Shown here in pieces: positions 1 through 12,000 of a stretch of 64,000 bases of DNA. How positions within the stretch are numbered: position 1 is the first letter of the stretch; each line of letters opens with the position of its first letter. Origin of the DNA: Congeria kusceri. Its lineage: Eukaryota > Mollusca > Bivalvia > Myida > Dreissenidae. The notes below the pieces were generated by a model. The model searched no databases, was not told the DNA's origin, and worked only from the letters and a program-made list of their open reading frames with translations. The stretch is taken from the NCBI GenBank assembly GCA_027627225.1, contig CM051034.1, forward strand, positions 7,664,058-7,728,057. Direction: 5' to 3'. Both the position numbers and the translations under genes were made by a program.

Positions 1-115
1 TATTTCCTCTCTCTATACACAGAGTTGTCAGTTTATTTTGTGTATTTCCTCTCTATACACAGAGTTGTCAGTTTATTTTGTGTATTTCCCTCTCAACACA
101 TACACAGAGGTGTCG
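1..115. repeat. minisatellite, left fragment (~40-bp unit)
   Basis: About three units with the core TACACAGAGTTGTCAG. The same unit reappears at 1270-2600, so this is the left end of one array now interrupted by a retroelement insertion. Confidence 0.85.
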
Positions 116-1268
116 TTTTTTTTTTTTCATTTTTCAACATACATCTCCATTACACAATGTTAATATTTAAAAGTACAAGTTATGCATAGACACAATATCA
201 ATACACTAATTTCAGTGATTATACTACATTCATTTATGTGTATTTTGCGTAATAAATTGTTTCTAGAAAATAATCGTTTCAATTTTTACTTATGAGATGA
301 TGCTAGATATAAAAAAAAAGCGAGATACAAAAAGGAAAGAGGATAATAAAACGGCAAGGTGTTCCCTTCAAAAGACATGAGATGTTTGACTTATTTGTCA
401 AGGGTCCTCAAAATGGAAGACTGCTATGGGAAGGCACATACACAAGAGCTTCCCTAAGGTATGCGAAAAAAAAAATCTATAAAAAAGAAAAAAATCCTGA
501 GCAAAAAGGGAAAAAACGACAAAATAGGCAATATTCACTTCGAAGTATTAGTATGTACAAATTTCTGTCATTTTTTATTATGCAGATCAATTATATTTTT
601 TTCAAAAGCAATCTGCTCTTCTAAGTTTATTTTCATTCTGAGAGCATTTTTGAAAGTCTCGATATTTGGATTTTCGGCTCTTGATTTAACGCTAAATATA
701 TATGACTTCATCAGAATGAGTATACAGTTTATAACTGAATTATTAGCGCCACCTTTTTGTGTTCCAGGGACAATATCTTTCACATTTAGATCAATATGTA
801 ATTCTTTACTGCTTAAATAAATTGTGAGGTCCCGCCATATGGGTTGTACAATATTACATTCAAATAAAACGTGTAATAGTTTCTTTATAACTTGCACACA
901 ATGTACAAAGATTAGAGGCTGTCAGCTTACATGTGTACAGGTATGCATTAGTGGATAATATACAATGGAGAATCTTATACTGAAAGTTGCGTAAATTATT
1001 ATCTATAGTGGCTTTAAATGGTATTAAATATGTATTTTTCCAGTCAATATACTTTGATAATAGGAAGTCATTGTGCTTTCCCATTTCTGTTGCTGTTTGG
1101 TTTTACCTTCATCAAAAGTTTGTTGAAGATTATAAAAATATTTACACACTGTGTTTGTTTTGTTGCACCTTTTCAAGTAATGTGCTGTTGCTAAAATTAA
1201 AAAAGTCTGTTTCAGAGAGTTGTTTTTTTGTAAGTTTCTGGTATACTATTAATCAGTGTGTAATATTT
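116..1268 (-). mobile_element. 5'-truncated LINE insertion (non-LTR retrotransposon, C-terminal remnant)
   Basis: On the minus strand two overlapping frames (1084-860 and 897-568) together read as the C-terminal end of a LINE reverse transcriptase protein. They show the FQYKILHCIL segment, a CTLC-type zinc-binding cysteine pair and an FECN...W block, as in the zf-RVT tail of L1-like elements. A frameshift lies near 860-897, so it is a pseudogene. A T-run at about 117-129 would be the poly(A) tail of a minus-strand element. The insertion sits inside a minisatellite present on both sides, which places its ends near 116 and 1268. The clade is not certain. Confidence 0.7.
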
Positions 1269-2600
1269 TAGATACTCGGTTGTAGGTATATCAGTTTATT
1301 CTGTTTTTCCCTCTCAGCACTTAGTTGTCAGTTTATTCTTTTCCCGTCTGTATACACAGAGTTTTCAGTCTGTTCTCTGAACACATACACAGTGTTGTCA
1401 GTTTATTATCTATTTCACTCTCTATGTCCAGAGCTGTCAGTCTATTTTCTCTGTTCCTCTCTGATTACACACACTGTGTTGTCAGTCTAATCTCTTTATT
1501 CCCTCTCTGTATACACATAGTTGTCAGTATATCTCTATTCCCCTCTGTATACACATATTTGTAAGTCTAACATCTCTACTCCCCTCTAAATACACATAGT
1601 TGTCAGTCTAATATCTCTAGTCCCCTCTGTATACACATAGTTGTTGGTCTAATATCTCTATTTCCCTCTGTATACACATAGTTGTCAGCCTAACATCTCT
1701 ATTCTCCTATATATGCAAATAGTATAAATCTGTATAAACATAGTTGTCAGTATAATATCTTTATTCCCCTCTGTGTACACAAAGTTGCAAGTATAATATC
1801 TCTATTCTCCTCTGTATACACATAGTTGTCACTCTATTTACCTCGTATATACATAGTTGTCAGTGTTATCTCTTTATTTCCCTCTATATACACATAGTTG
1901 TAAGTGTGATCTCTCCATTCCCCTTTGTATACACGTTGTTGTCATTGTAATCTCTCTATTCCCTTCTGTTTACACTAGTTGCCAGTGTTATCTCCCTATT
2001 CCCATCTGCATACCCGGAGTTCTCTGCGCAATCTCTCTATTCGTCTAGGTGTGTAATCTCTATTCCCCTCTGTATACACAGAGTTGTCAGTGTTATCTCT
2101 CTATTCCCCTTTGAATACACAGAGTTGTCAGTGTAATCTCTCTATTCCCTTTTGTACATACAGAGTTATCAGTGTAATCTCTACTCCCTTCTGTATATAC
2201 AAAGTTGTTACTGTAATCTCTCTGTTCCCATCTGTATACACATAGTTGTCCGTGTAATCTGTATCCCCTTCTGTATACACATAGTTGTCAGTGTAATCTA
2301 TCTATTCCCGTCTGTATACACATAGTTGTCAGTGTAATCTCTCTATTCCCTTCTGTATACACAAAGTTGTCAGTGTAATCTCTCTATCCCCTTCTGTATA
2401 TACATAGTTGTCAGTGTAATCTATCTATTCCCCTCTGTATACACATAGTTGTCAATGTAATTTCTCTATTCCCTTCTGTATACACATAGTTGTCAGTGTA
2501 ATCTCTCTATTCCCCTCTGTATACGCATAGTTGTCAGTGTAATCGCGCTATTCCGTTCTGCATACGCATAGTTGTCAGTGTAATCTCGCTTTCCATTCTG
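1269..2600. repeat. minisatellite, main array (~39-40-bp unit)
   Basis: More than 30 diverged copies of a unit with TACACATAGTTGTCAGTGTAA and a following TCTCTATTCCC block. The open frames seen across it (for example 1325-1564 and 1857-2048) are by-products of the repeat, not genes. Confidence 0.9.
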
Positions 2601-2910
2601 TTAAGTCGCGAACGTGTATGGATTCAAACTTGTATGAATGCTAGCGAGCGATGTAAACAAAATGACGGAAGCAACGTCAACGTCATGACGGGAGCGACGT
2701 CAACGACATACCCCTATAGACGTCAACGACATGACAATAGCGACCCCGACGCCATGACGGGAGCGACGTCAATGATAGAACGGCGAAATGACGGGATCGA
2801 TGTTGTGGCACCTAACGGTGAAGCAGTCTCTTCCGACTCGGATCATAAGAAGCTAAGCGGACAATTGTTTTATAATTATGTTTTTGATGCCAAATATAAC
2901 GAATCATAAA
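2601..2910. repeat. short degenerate GACG-rich repeats
   Basis: Between about 2660 and 2790 the sequence repeats ATGACGGGAGCGACGTCAA with variations at 24-27-bp spacing. It is more GC-rich than its surroundings. The frame 2634-2909 runs through it without recognisable protein features, so I do not call a gene. Confidence 0.6.
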
Positions 2911-3580
2911 TTGCACCGACTATCAGTATGCTTAATTCGTCTTACGTTGCAAAATACAGACGCTTACATTCGATTTTCAGCTGCGGTTGTGAATTTTTAC
3001 AAAACCATTACTGTAGTATTCATTAGTTCATTGCAAAACATCAACCATTTCGCCAATCATAGGATGTAATAATGTACCACAACGACATAATAAATACGCG
3101 AATAAAAGGGTTTTCCGTGGCGACCCAGTACAGTCTCAACCAAACAATAGAATCGATAAATCGATGTTAATTCCAATTATTTGTATTGCGAGCGTTCATC
3201 TCATGAACGACTGTGACTTCCGTTTTTTTATCGGTACAATATACTCTCGCTCCATGAGGTGTTGTGTTGTTACATACGGAAACGTGTCAATCCATATTGA
3301 AGCAATAGGAAAGGCGGACAATGCTTTCGAATAATATGCAAAGGTGTGGCTTGTAGGCTTCAAGAGGCGCGACTTTGGGAATCAGAGCTTTAAAGGTGGG
3401 AAGTATGCATTGAAAATATGCACTGAGCGGTGACGTTTATTTGTTTGGCGGTAACGTACCTTATGGCGTTGGTTGTGCAGTGATACTAGCGATGGTTTGT
3501 GATATAAACAATGTGCTGTGAAGTACCTACGAAGTGGTGCACGATACTAAGTGATGTAAATAATATTCGGTGAAGTCCAC
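2911..3580. other. non-coding, no recognisable element
   Basis: AT-rich sequence with no exon, RNA gene or repeat that I can support. It could be upstream sequence of gene 1. Confidence 0.5.
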
Positions 3581-3940
3581 ACTATGCGGTGATGTATACG
3601 ACATCCTCCTTAATCTGAGATGTACACGCTATGCAATGACGTACACGATGTGCAGTGACGTAGGCGATATGCGGTGACGTACAAGATGTGCAGTCACATA
3701 GGTGATATGCGGTGACGTACACGATGTGCAATGACGTAGGCGATATGCTGTGACGTACAAGATGTGCAATGACGTAGGCGATATGCGGTGACGTACAAGA
3801 GGTGCAATGACGTACACGATGTGCAATGACGATATGCGGTGACGTACAAGATGTGCAATGACGTAGGCCATATGCGGTGACGTAGACGATTTTTGATGAC
3901 GCAGGCGATATGCGGTGACGCAGGCGATATGTGGTGACGT
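3581..3940. repeat. minisatellite (~38-bp unit)
   Basis: About nine copies of a unit alternating GATATGCGGTGACGTA and AAGATGTGCAATGACGTA. The minus-strand frame 3582-4088 is a long open frame only because the array happens to lack stops. Its translation is a degenerate His/Cys/Thr-rich repeat without domain features. Confidence 0.9.
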
Positions 3941-4030
3941 AGCCCATTATCAGTGACGTACGTAAAATGCGGTTATTTATGAGGTAACTGGTGAAATTCG
4001 CGGTATTTTTTTCTGCATACCTTTTTGTCC

Positions 4031-4090
4031 GCCCGGCTAGCGCAGTGGTTGGTCTTTGCGATCTGGGTTCGATTCCAACCCGTCGCATAT
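4031..4090 (+). repeat. tRNA-like SINE head (pol III box A and box B)
   Basis: Box A-like CTAGCGCAGTGG lies at about 4037-4048 and a perfect box B GGTTCGATTCC at about 4066-4076. The spacing between boxes (~17 nt) is shorter than in a functional tRNA, and no acceptor-stem pairing is evident. It is therefore a tRNA-derived SINE remnant rather than a tRNA gene. Confidence 0.55.
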
Positions 4091-4494
4091 GAGTTTGTTC
4101 AATATGACTTATTAACTAGTAAGTATGATCTGATAAATTGTAATTACGGCCTATTAACTCGTGATTACGAAACAAAATCCAAACTGGCGCTAGGAATCAT
4201 TCCTACCAGGCAGATTTGCGCCTTTCGCACATAAAGTTCATCAAATAAAAGAGCTCGAAATTGGAGATATTATTCAAAATTCGGCAAATTAGGTAACAAA
4301 CACAAAGTGCCGCTTTGGTGCGGAAGAACCACACACGATACGAAATACTAACACACGCACAGTGCGTTTTCTGTGGTTCTGATTTGTAAGAATGAAGTCA
4401 CAACCTTTAATCCGCAGCTATTAATGCGCGCGGTAATAATTTAACATTTGTTTTTATAAAATAAGAGCGCAGCTAAAAGTTCGCTAATATAATC

Positions 4495-4549
4495 ATGGAT
4501 TTTGCGAATACTGGATCTGTGTTATTATTGCTGGGATTATGTACATTGC
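4495..4549 (+). CDS. gene 1 exon 1: signal peptide
   Basis: ATG followed by 17 codons and one extra base, ending at a GTAAGT donor. With exon 2 it gives MDFANTGSVLLLLGLC then LVVL, a hydrophobic secretory signal probably cleaved after HPCAA. I chose this ATG because it alone gives a signal peptide in the phase needed by exon 2. Confidence 0.75.
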
Positions 4550-6042
4550 GTAAGTTCACACGTTGGCTAACTGTTTGTCAGATGGTCCGTATTGACATCC
4601 TATTGTCTAAATTTTACTAATCGATCCACCAGTTGTTGACTTAAGAAATAATTTTCTATTAAGAGTTGTTTATCAGCTGATAAACAACGATTTGGAGTTC
4701 TGATGCCCATGAATTAAACCATGAGGGCGTTAGCTCCAGTGGTTTAATATACCGCATCAGAACGACAAATCGGTGTTTATTAGCCGACAAACAACGATAA
4801 TGTGAAAATGAATTCGATTCTTACATGACCTGACAATATTTTCTGCAATTACAATGCGAACTATATTTTACAGTTCCGGAACTTTTTTTCGGGATGTTTA
4901 TTGGTAGTTTAACAACGGTGAATTTTGTTCTTTGTCTATAGAAAACTTCGCGCGTGTCATGTTAGAATGATTCATTTATTATTAGTGTTGTTATTTCATT
5001 TTACACAACTTTACAAAGTTATAAATGCGTTTAATTGGAATTTTCCGGGAAGGTTCGAACTGTACCATTGAACAATGGGTTAGATTATGGTTAGGATCCG
5101 TCAGGATCCAGGAATGTTTGGACAGATTCTTTATTACTGGCACATACGCCACATAACTCACGATGTGTGAAACACGAAGGAGAAGAACGGAGCCTGTTCT
5201 TCTTTTTCTTCTTCTTTTGTTTGACAATGTTTGTTATAAATGTACTATTAGTATTATTATTATTATTATTGTTGTTGTTGTTGCTGTTGTTGTTGGGGTT
5301 GTTGTTGTTGTTCTTAGCTGTTGGTATTGTTTCCGCATTACTTTTGCAACCCGTCTCGCATCAGTGGTGGTGCTGCACCCCTGTGCCGCGATCTCCATGC
5401 GTAAGATCTACACGCTTCACATGGATCCCGGATCCTGGAACGAGGCCAACGAAGTATGCGCGCGCAACCTCGGACACCTGCTGAAATTCAAGGGAATCAG
5501 GGAACTGGAAGAATTACTGTTCTTGGATACGACAGAAAGCGAGTCCGGGTGGAGCGGACGCTTTAATACACTGTAAGTTTCAATTTGGCATACGGCATTA
5601 TAAGGTCGTAACTTGGTGTAACGGTGTAACGGTTATGTAACGGCTATGCACCTATCAATATTTCCCCCCAGGGGAGGCTGGACCGGCGGGCATATACGGG
5701 ACTTAAGACTGAAAGCGATTCCCGACAGGCGGGAATTTGACACGCCGAATAATCCCGGTAATATTGGGCACGCAAGCATCTCCCCAAAAATAAAATTAGT
5801 TAAATTCTCCTGGGTCAGCCCGCCGCTCCCACCCTGGGGGTAATTTAGAGAGGTGCATTAATAATGATCATAATAATAATAATAATAACAACTTTATTTT
5901 ATGAAGATATCACATTAAGAAACAACATTTCTTTTTTACAATGTGGTCTTCAATAAACATACATTATATAAACATTAGCTTATCCAAGATCATGCATACT
6001 TAAAAACATATAAGCCAGTAAACAACAACAACAACCATACTA

Positions 6043-6084
<42 letters not shown>

Positions 6085-9000
6085 TACTACATAGTTGTTA
6101 CATTTTTTTCAAAACAACAATCACAATGCAAATATAAACTGTAAAAAAAAAAAGGATAAATACATAAAACATTATTGTTTTGTTATTAAGTATTGTTTTA
6201 AGTTCCGTTTGAAAGTATTAATTGTAGATGCTTGTCTAATATTAATCGGAATTAAGTTCCATACATTTCTTGCACAATAAGCGAAAGTTCGTTTTCCATA
6301 GTTGAGCCTTTCCAGAATTATAGTAAATTCTGTAGAATACAGTTAACTCAATTCCAAAACACAAATATTGGTTGTCCAATATGTTTATTAGTTAGAAACG
6401 TGATTGTAGACTTTCATAATGGACATATACTCTATTGTTATATTTGTACTAAGCCTCTATTTTAGATTTGTTATGTGTTACAGCACCAAGATGTCAACTC
6501 CGTTATAGAACAAAAATCTATTAAACAATTAAGTTTTTCCGACTTTTTATGCAAACAAATAACATCTAGTATCAATATTAGTGCCATTTTACTGAATATT
6601 CGTGTAAAAATATATATTATAACATGTTTGCCCCCTAAAAAGTAGACAGTTTATATAAACTCAGAAATTGTACAAAAACAATAGCGGTTAATTTATCATT
6701 AAAAATATATTTCTCCACATGCCTACTCATTTCTTGAGTAAATATGGTGAAATTGATTGCCACTGTATAACAATAATGTTTATCTTATTGATGTATAAAT
6801 ACTTACTCATATGTTAGTCATTTAACGTCGCGTAACAGAGTTGACATGTAGCGTAACAGAGTTGACATGTAGCGTAACGGTGTTGACACTATGTAACGGA
6901 GTTGACATTAGTAATTGTATTAAATCGTAAAGTTTTGTTTTTATAATTGAACACACATAAAGTATTAATGAGAAATAGCTATTTACTTCAAACTGAACCA
7001 CTCTGCAATAGAAAATAAGCAGAACAGCAATCTTATTATATATGTGTGTACCTATCATAAATACTTAATGAATACACTGTCAAAAATGGGTTATCCTCCG
7101 TATTGCATAATACATGTATAAATAATAATGGATTGAATTGTAGCTATGCCATGTAGCTATATGTCATCGACACCATTGTATGAATGTATCGTTTCGCAAA
7201 ATAATGCTCAATAAACAATATAGTTTGAGAATGGAACAAAAATAGCTTTAACGGAACATATGTTGCAAACAAAGAAATCTTATGCAGGCACATATATTGA
7301 CACTGTAAGCAGATCCGTCCGGATTGCCGCATTCGGCTCTCATGGAACAGTGTTGAACTCCGCTTAAACCCCAAGCGATCTCGTCACCAATGTGTGCACT
7401 TGAGCCAAATACGGCATTGTGGATCTTCAGTACCAAAAAAACCATTAATGTGTCATAGATTTATACACTGTAAAGCTCAAAACTGACAATACAATATGCA
7501 TGTAATTGCAATAATGACAAGTGGTATGGAATTCGATTCATTAGCACCATATTTTACAACAAGGGTGGTAATCGATGCGCCCGCATCAAAGTTGGCATAC
7601 TGCGATCTCTCGATTAAGTATGATTTTCATGGGCAATCTAGAAATAGAAGACTAATATGTAGATCTTTAATAGCATACAAAGCCCTTAACTTTGCCCCCC
7701 CCCCCCCCCCATGTTCTGTGATCATTTTGCTCCTCTGCAAAATCACCGTTATTTGTGTTGAAAACGTGACATATCAAGTAAGTTGATATTCAGCGAAGCT
7801 TAAGACTTAAGAACAAAAAAGCAGCAGCAGCATATCCCTTGTTATAACGATCTTTGAACCGATGAGAGAAACATTCATACTTTATGCTATAAAAATACCA
7901 CATACCTGTATCCTATTTAAAAGTATGACATGCAAAATCATAGTTTACCGACAGTTTGCAGTCTAAATGTCAACTTGGGAATCGCAGTAAGTTAACTTGG
8001 AATGCGTGCCCATCGATTGGTTCTTGAAACTGCCGTTCAAGTCTAATATTTCCACAACTGCTAAGACATAACTTTAGCAAACAGAGTAGAGTGTCATGTA
8101 CTAAGCTAAGCTACAGTGCAAATAAGGCTACGCACAGCTTACATTTTATTTGTTACATTCAATTTGTGGTTGACAATGATCTTAAGGCACTTTCGTATAA
8201 TTACACGCCTTAATTACCACAATGCATTAAAACCGTTGACATAATAGTTATATACTCTGATAATTTTATATGCTTTTATTATGATGTAATTACCTGTAGG
8301 TGGTTTTCGTACCTGATGAAGTTTCATTGTATCAGAAAAAGCTTGCATTTTGCCAGTTTCATTGTATCAGAAAAAGCTTGCATTTTGCCAGACGATCTTG
8401 ACAGTGTGTCCCACTGAATACCGTAAAGTTTGTTTTTTTGATTCCAATAGTATGCGGAATTACTTAATTACAGTAAAATCAATACATATTGAAAGCAATG
8501 TCTTGTTATTGTCCACTCTTTACTAATATGTCAACTCCGTTACGATTTTTGTAACGGAGTTGACCGTAACGGAGTTGACATTGTAAAACTGTTTTCCACA
8601 AAGCCATTTTGTTTTTGAGCATTTTGTAAACAAACTGACATTAATGTGTTTGGAACGTCAATCTGCTAAAAAACTTGTGCTTTTTATCAACAATAAATTC
8701 AACAGTTTTATGAAAACACTTGAACGGAGTTAACCAAGTTTTTTTTATACGCATGCAACTGCTGACAAACGGGCATATTTTGTCATTCTTCCTTATACCA
8801 ACGGCATCAACATCTTAATTAAAATTTTCGCGCTTAAAACGTTTGTGTATATGACATCATCGCTTGTTGTGTAAGAAGGGACATAATCATATGGAGTCGT
8901 AACGGAGTTGACAGATGAACATCGGGACAGACCATTCAAGCATGATAAATTCTTGTAGACACATCCGAAACAAGTTTTGATAGCCTGTTTCAAATTATAT

Positions 9001-12000
9001 ATGTATAAAGCTATCATAAACAGAAAAACTTTATCAATGGTAAGTAATTGGAAGAAAAATACACCTATTGTTTTCCGTAAATCTGTGATCGGGACTTCGC
9101 AAAATTGCCAATTTGTGGTATCGCCATCCATCATTTTTTGATAACTGAAGAAAGTATTGGCACAAAAATCTATCTGAGCTTGAGATTATAAGAAAGGCAA
9201 TAAATAAACATAGGAATATTAAACATACCTTGTTTATTTTGTAAGATAAATTACCGGGACAAGGGTATGTACGTTAATTCTGGAATGACTGAGACTTTGG
9301 TTTTAAATGCAACAGATGATAAAAAAAATTGGACAAAAACATGATTTTATCTTATTTGACCAGTGTGTCGATTTTATTGATTGTGAAAATTATATTCCTG
9401 ATAATTGTTTAAGCAGGGCCTCAATGGACAAAAAATGCAATTCGTTTGGGTGTAAATTGATTGACCTATGTAAATCCTCGGGAATGCGAATTGTGAACGG
9501 CCGATTATTTGATGATTTTAACAAAGGTGCATTCACATTTGTATCTCGAAACGGTACTTCCACTATTGACTATGTATTAACACTTGAATCTCACTTTTCA
9601 CAAATAACGGACTTCTCCGTACTGAATTTTATTCAATGGAGTGATCACGCACCATTGTATTTTTCTGTGATTTGTGATAATAATTTATTGCCTAAACAGG
9701 ATTATGTTGAAAATAAGTACAGATGGAATGCAAATTTGAAAGATGATTTTAAAAATGGGTTGTTGTCATGTTGCGATCAATTTGATCAGCTGACATCTAG
9801 TATTTGATACAACATGCATAAATGATGTTGTAAATAAATTTTCAGCGCTCGTGAAAAGCGTTGCTGATCCATTATTTCAAAAGTCCATTAACCATAATAA
9901 TAAAAGTTTTGTTGCTCCTTCTTAAACATGCTGAATGGTTTGATAGCGAATGTATGCAAGCCAGAAGAATTTACGAAGAATCCTTGCGTATATTTAATCA
10001 GCGTATGACGTCTACTTCTCGCGAATATTATTGTCGCTAGAAAAAATTATTATCAAAGAAAAAGAAAAATTTTGATTCTAAAAAATTGCGAGATATTGAA
10101 GGTTTGAAAAGGAGTAAACCCAGTACTTTAGTAAAAATAAAAACACTGAAAATGAGAACTCAATTTCTCTTGACGAGTTTTACCACTTCTTTTCAAACTT
10201 GGAGCAAGATATTTTTCAAGCATCTAACAATAATGTGGAAGATTTTTGTAATAACCACAATTTTGATGGAGATGACGATTACAATGACGAATTAGATTTT
10301 CCTATTTCTATTGATGAAGTTAACAACGCTATTAAAAAATTGAAACGTAATAAAGCACATGGTATTGACTGTTTATTAAACGAATATTTTATTGAAGGTA
10401 GTGATATTCTGTCTTCGTATATCTGTAACATTTTCAACGCTATTTTAGTTTCGGGTGTTTTTCCAGACACATGGGAGGAGGGGATTATAATACCATTGTT
10501 TAAAAAATGTGATCGCAGCTCTGTCGCTAATTACAGAGGTATAACACTATTAAGTTGTTTTTCTAAATTATTTACCACTGTGTTAAACGACAGAATTGTG
10601 TCTTTCTGTGAAAAATACAACCTTATTAGTGATGCACAATTCGGCTTCCGCAAAGGCGTGTCCACTACGGATGCTATATTTTCATTATTATCTGTTGTTC
10701 AACATTATTTGAATACTAATAAAAGGTTGTATGTGGCATTTATAGATCTCAAGAAATGCTTTGACAGTATTTATAGAAATGCACTTTGGTTTAAACTGTT
10801 TAATGCTGATTTACGTGGTAGAGTATTACGAATTCTAAAGAATATGTATATGCATGTGAAATCCTGCGTTAAACATTGTACTAGTTTTTCTGAATTTTTC
10901 GAATATTCTGTGGGTTTAAGGCAAGGCGAAGTTATCTCCCCCTTGCTAGTCTCCCTTTTTTTTATAATATTTACAAATGTTTTTACAAAGTAATGTAAGT
11001 GCTGGAATTGAATTGTATGATATTGTTTTACTAGTATTATTGTTCGCAGACGATATGGTAATTTTGGGTAAGTCCCACGAAGAATTACAGACTCACATGG
11101 ATAAATTAGCGGATTATTGTAATACCTGGAGTTTAGAAGTTAATAGTTCCAAAACTAAAATTATGGTGTTCAGAAAACGTGGTGCTTTAAAAGATGATGA
11201 ACAGTGGTTCTATAAAAATTAACCAATACAAATAATAGATAACTTTAATTATCTTGGTTGTGTTTTTTAATATAATGGCAATTTCTCTGCAAATAATGAG
11301 TTCATCATTGGTAAATCTCTGAAAGCTCTAAATACTTTATTATTCAATTTTAAGAAGGTCCCGCTTACTCCAAAAAGTTACTGTGAATTATTTGGTGCTT
11401 TGGTAGGATCAACACTTAATTATGCATCAGAAGTTTGGGGTTTTACGAAGTCTAAAGATATTGAACGGGTACATTTAAAATTTTGCAAATCTATTTTGAA
11501 TGTAAGAAAGTCTACATCATCCATTGGTGTATACGGCGAACTTGGACGTTATCCCTTATATATATCAAGATATACACGCATCATTTCTTACTGGTGTAAG
11601 GTATTGCAAAGTGATAATGTTATTATTTCATCATTGTATCGTCGAGGTTTAGACGATTGTAAATTAGGCCACTCGAACTGGGTGTCCTCTGTGAAGAAAC
11701 TTTTAGATGATTTTGGTTTTTCGGATGTATTTTTGTATCCCGAAAGTATCCATGGTTCTTTTCCATTAATTTTCAAACAACGTGTAATTGACAACTTTAT
11801 CCAAGAATGGCATGGTTCATTACAACGTAGTTCAGTTCTGTTGGATTACGTTTATTACAAAAATAATTTTGTGTACGAATGTTATCTATATATTGCCTGC
11901 TAGTCTCAGGAAATTTTTTACACGTTTTAGAATTTGTGCTCATTCGTTAAAAATTCATACAGGCCGCTATGGCTCAAATAATATACCAAGAAAAGAAAGG

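Noticed and set aside
3582..4088. 168-codon minus-strand frame
   Set aside because: Runs through a 38-bp minisatellite and a SINE head. The peptide is a degenerate repeat without domain features.
4031..4090. Functional tRNA gene
   Set aside because: Box A and box B are present but too close together, and acceptor and anticodon stems do not form.
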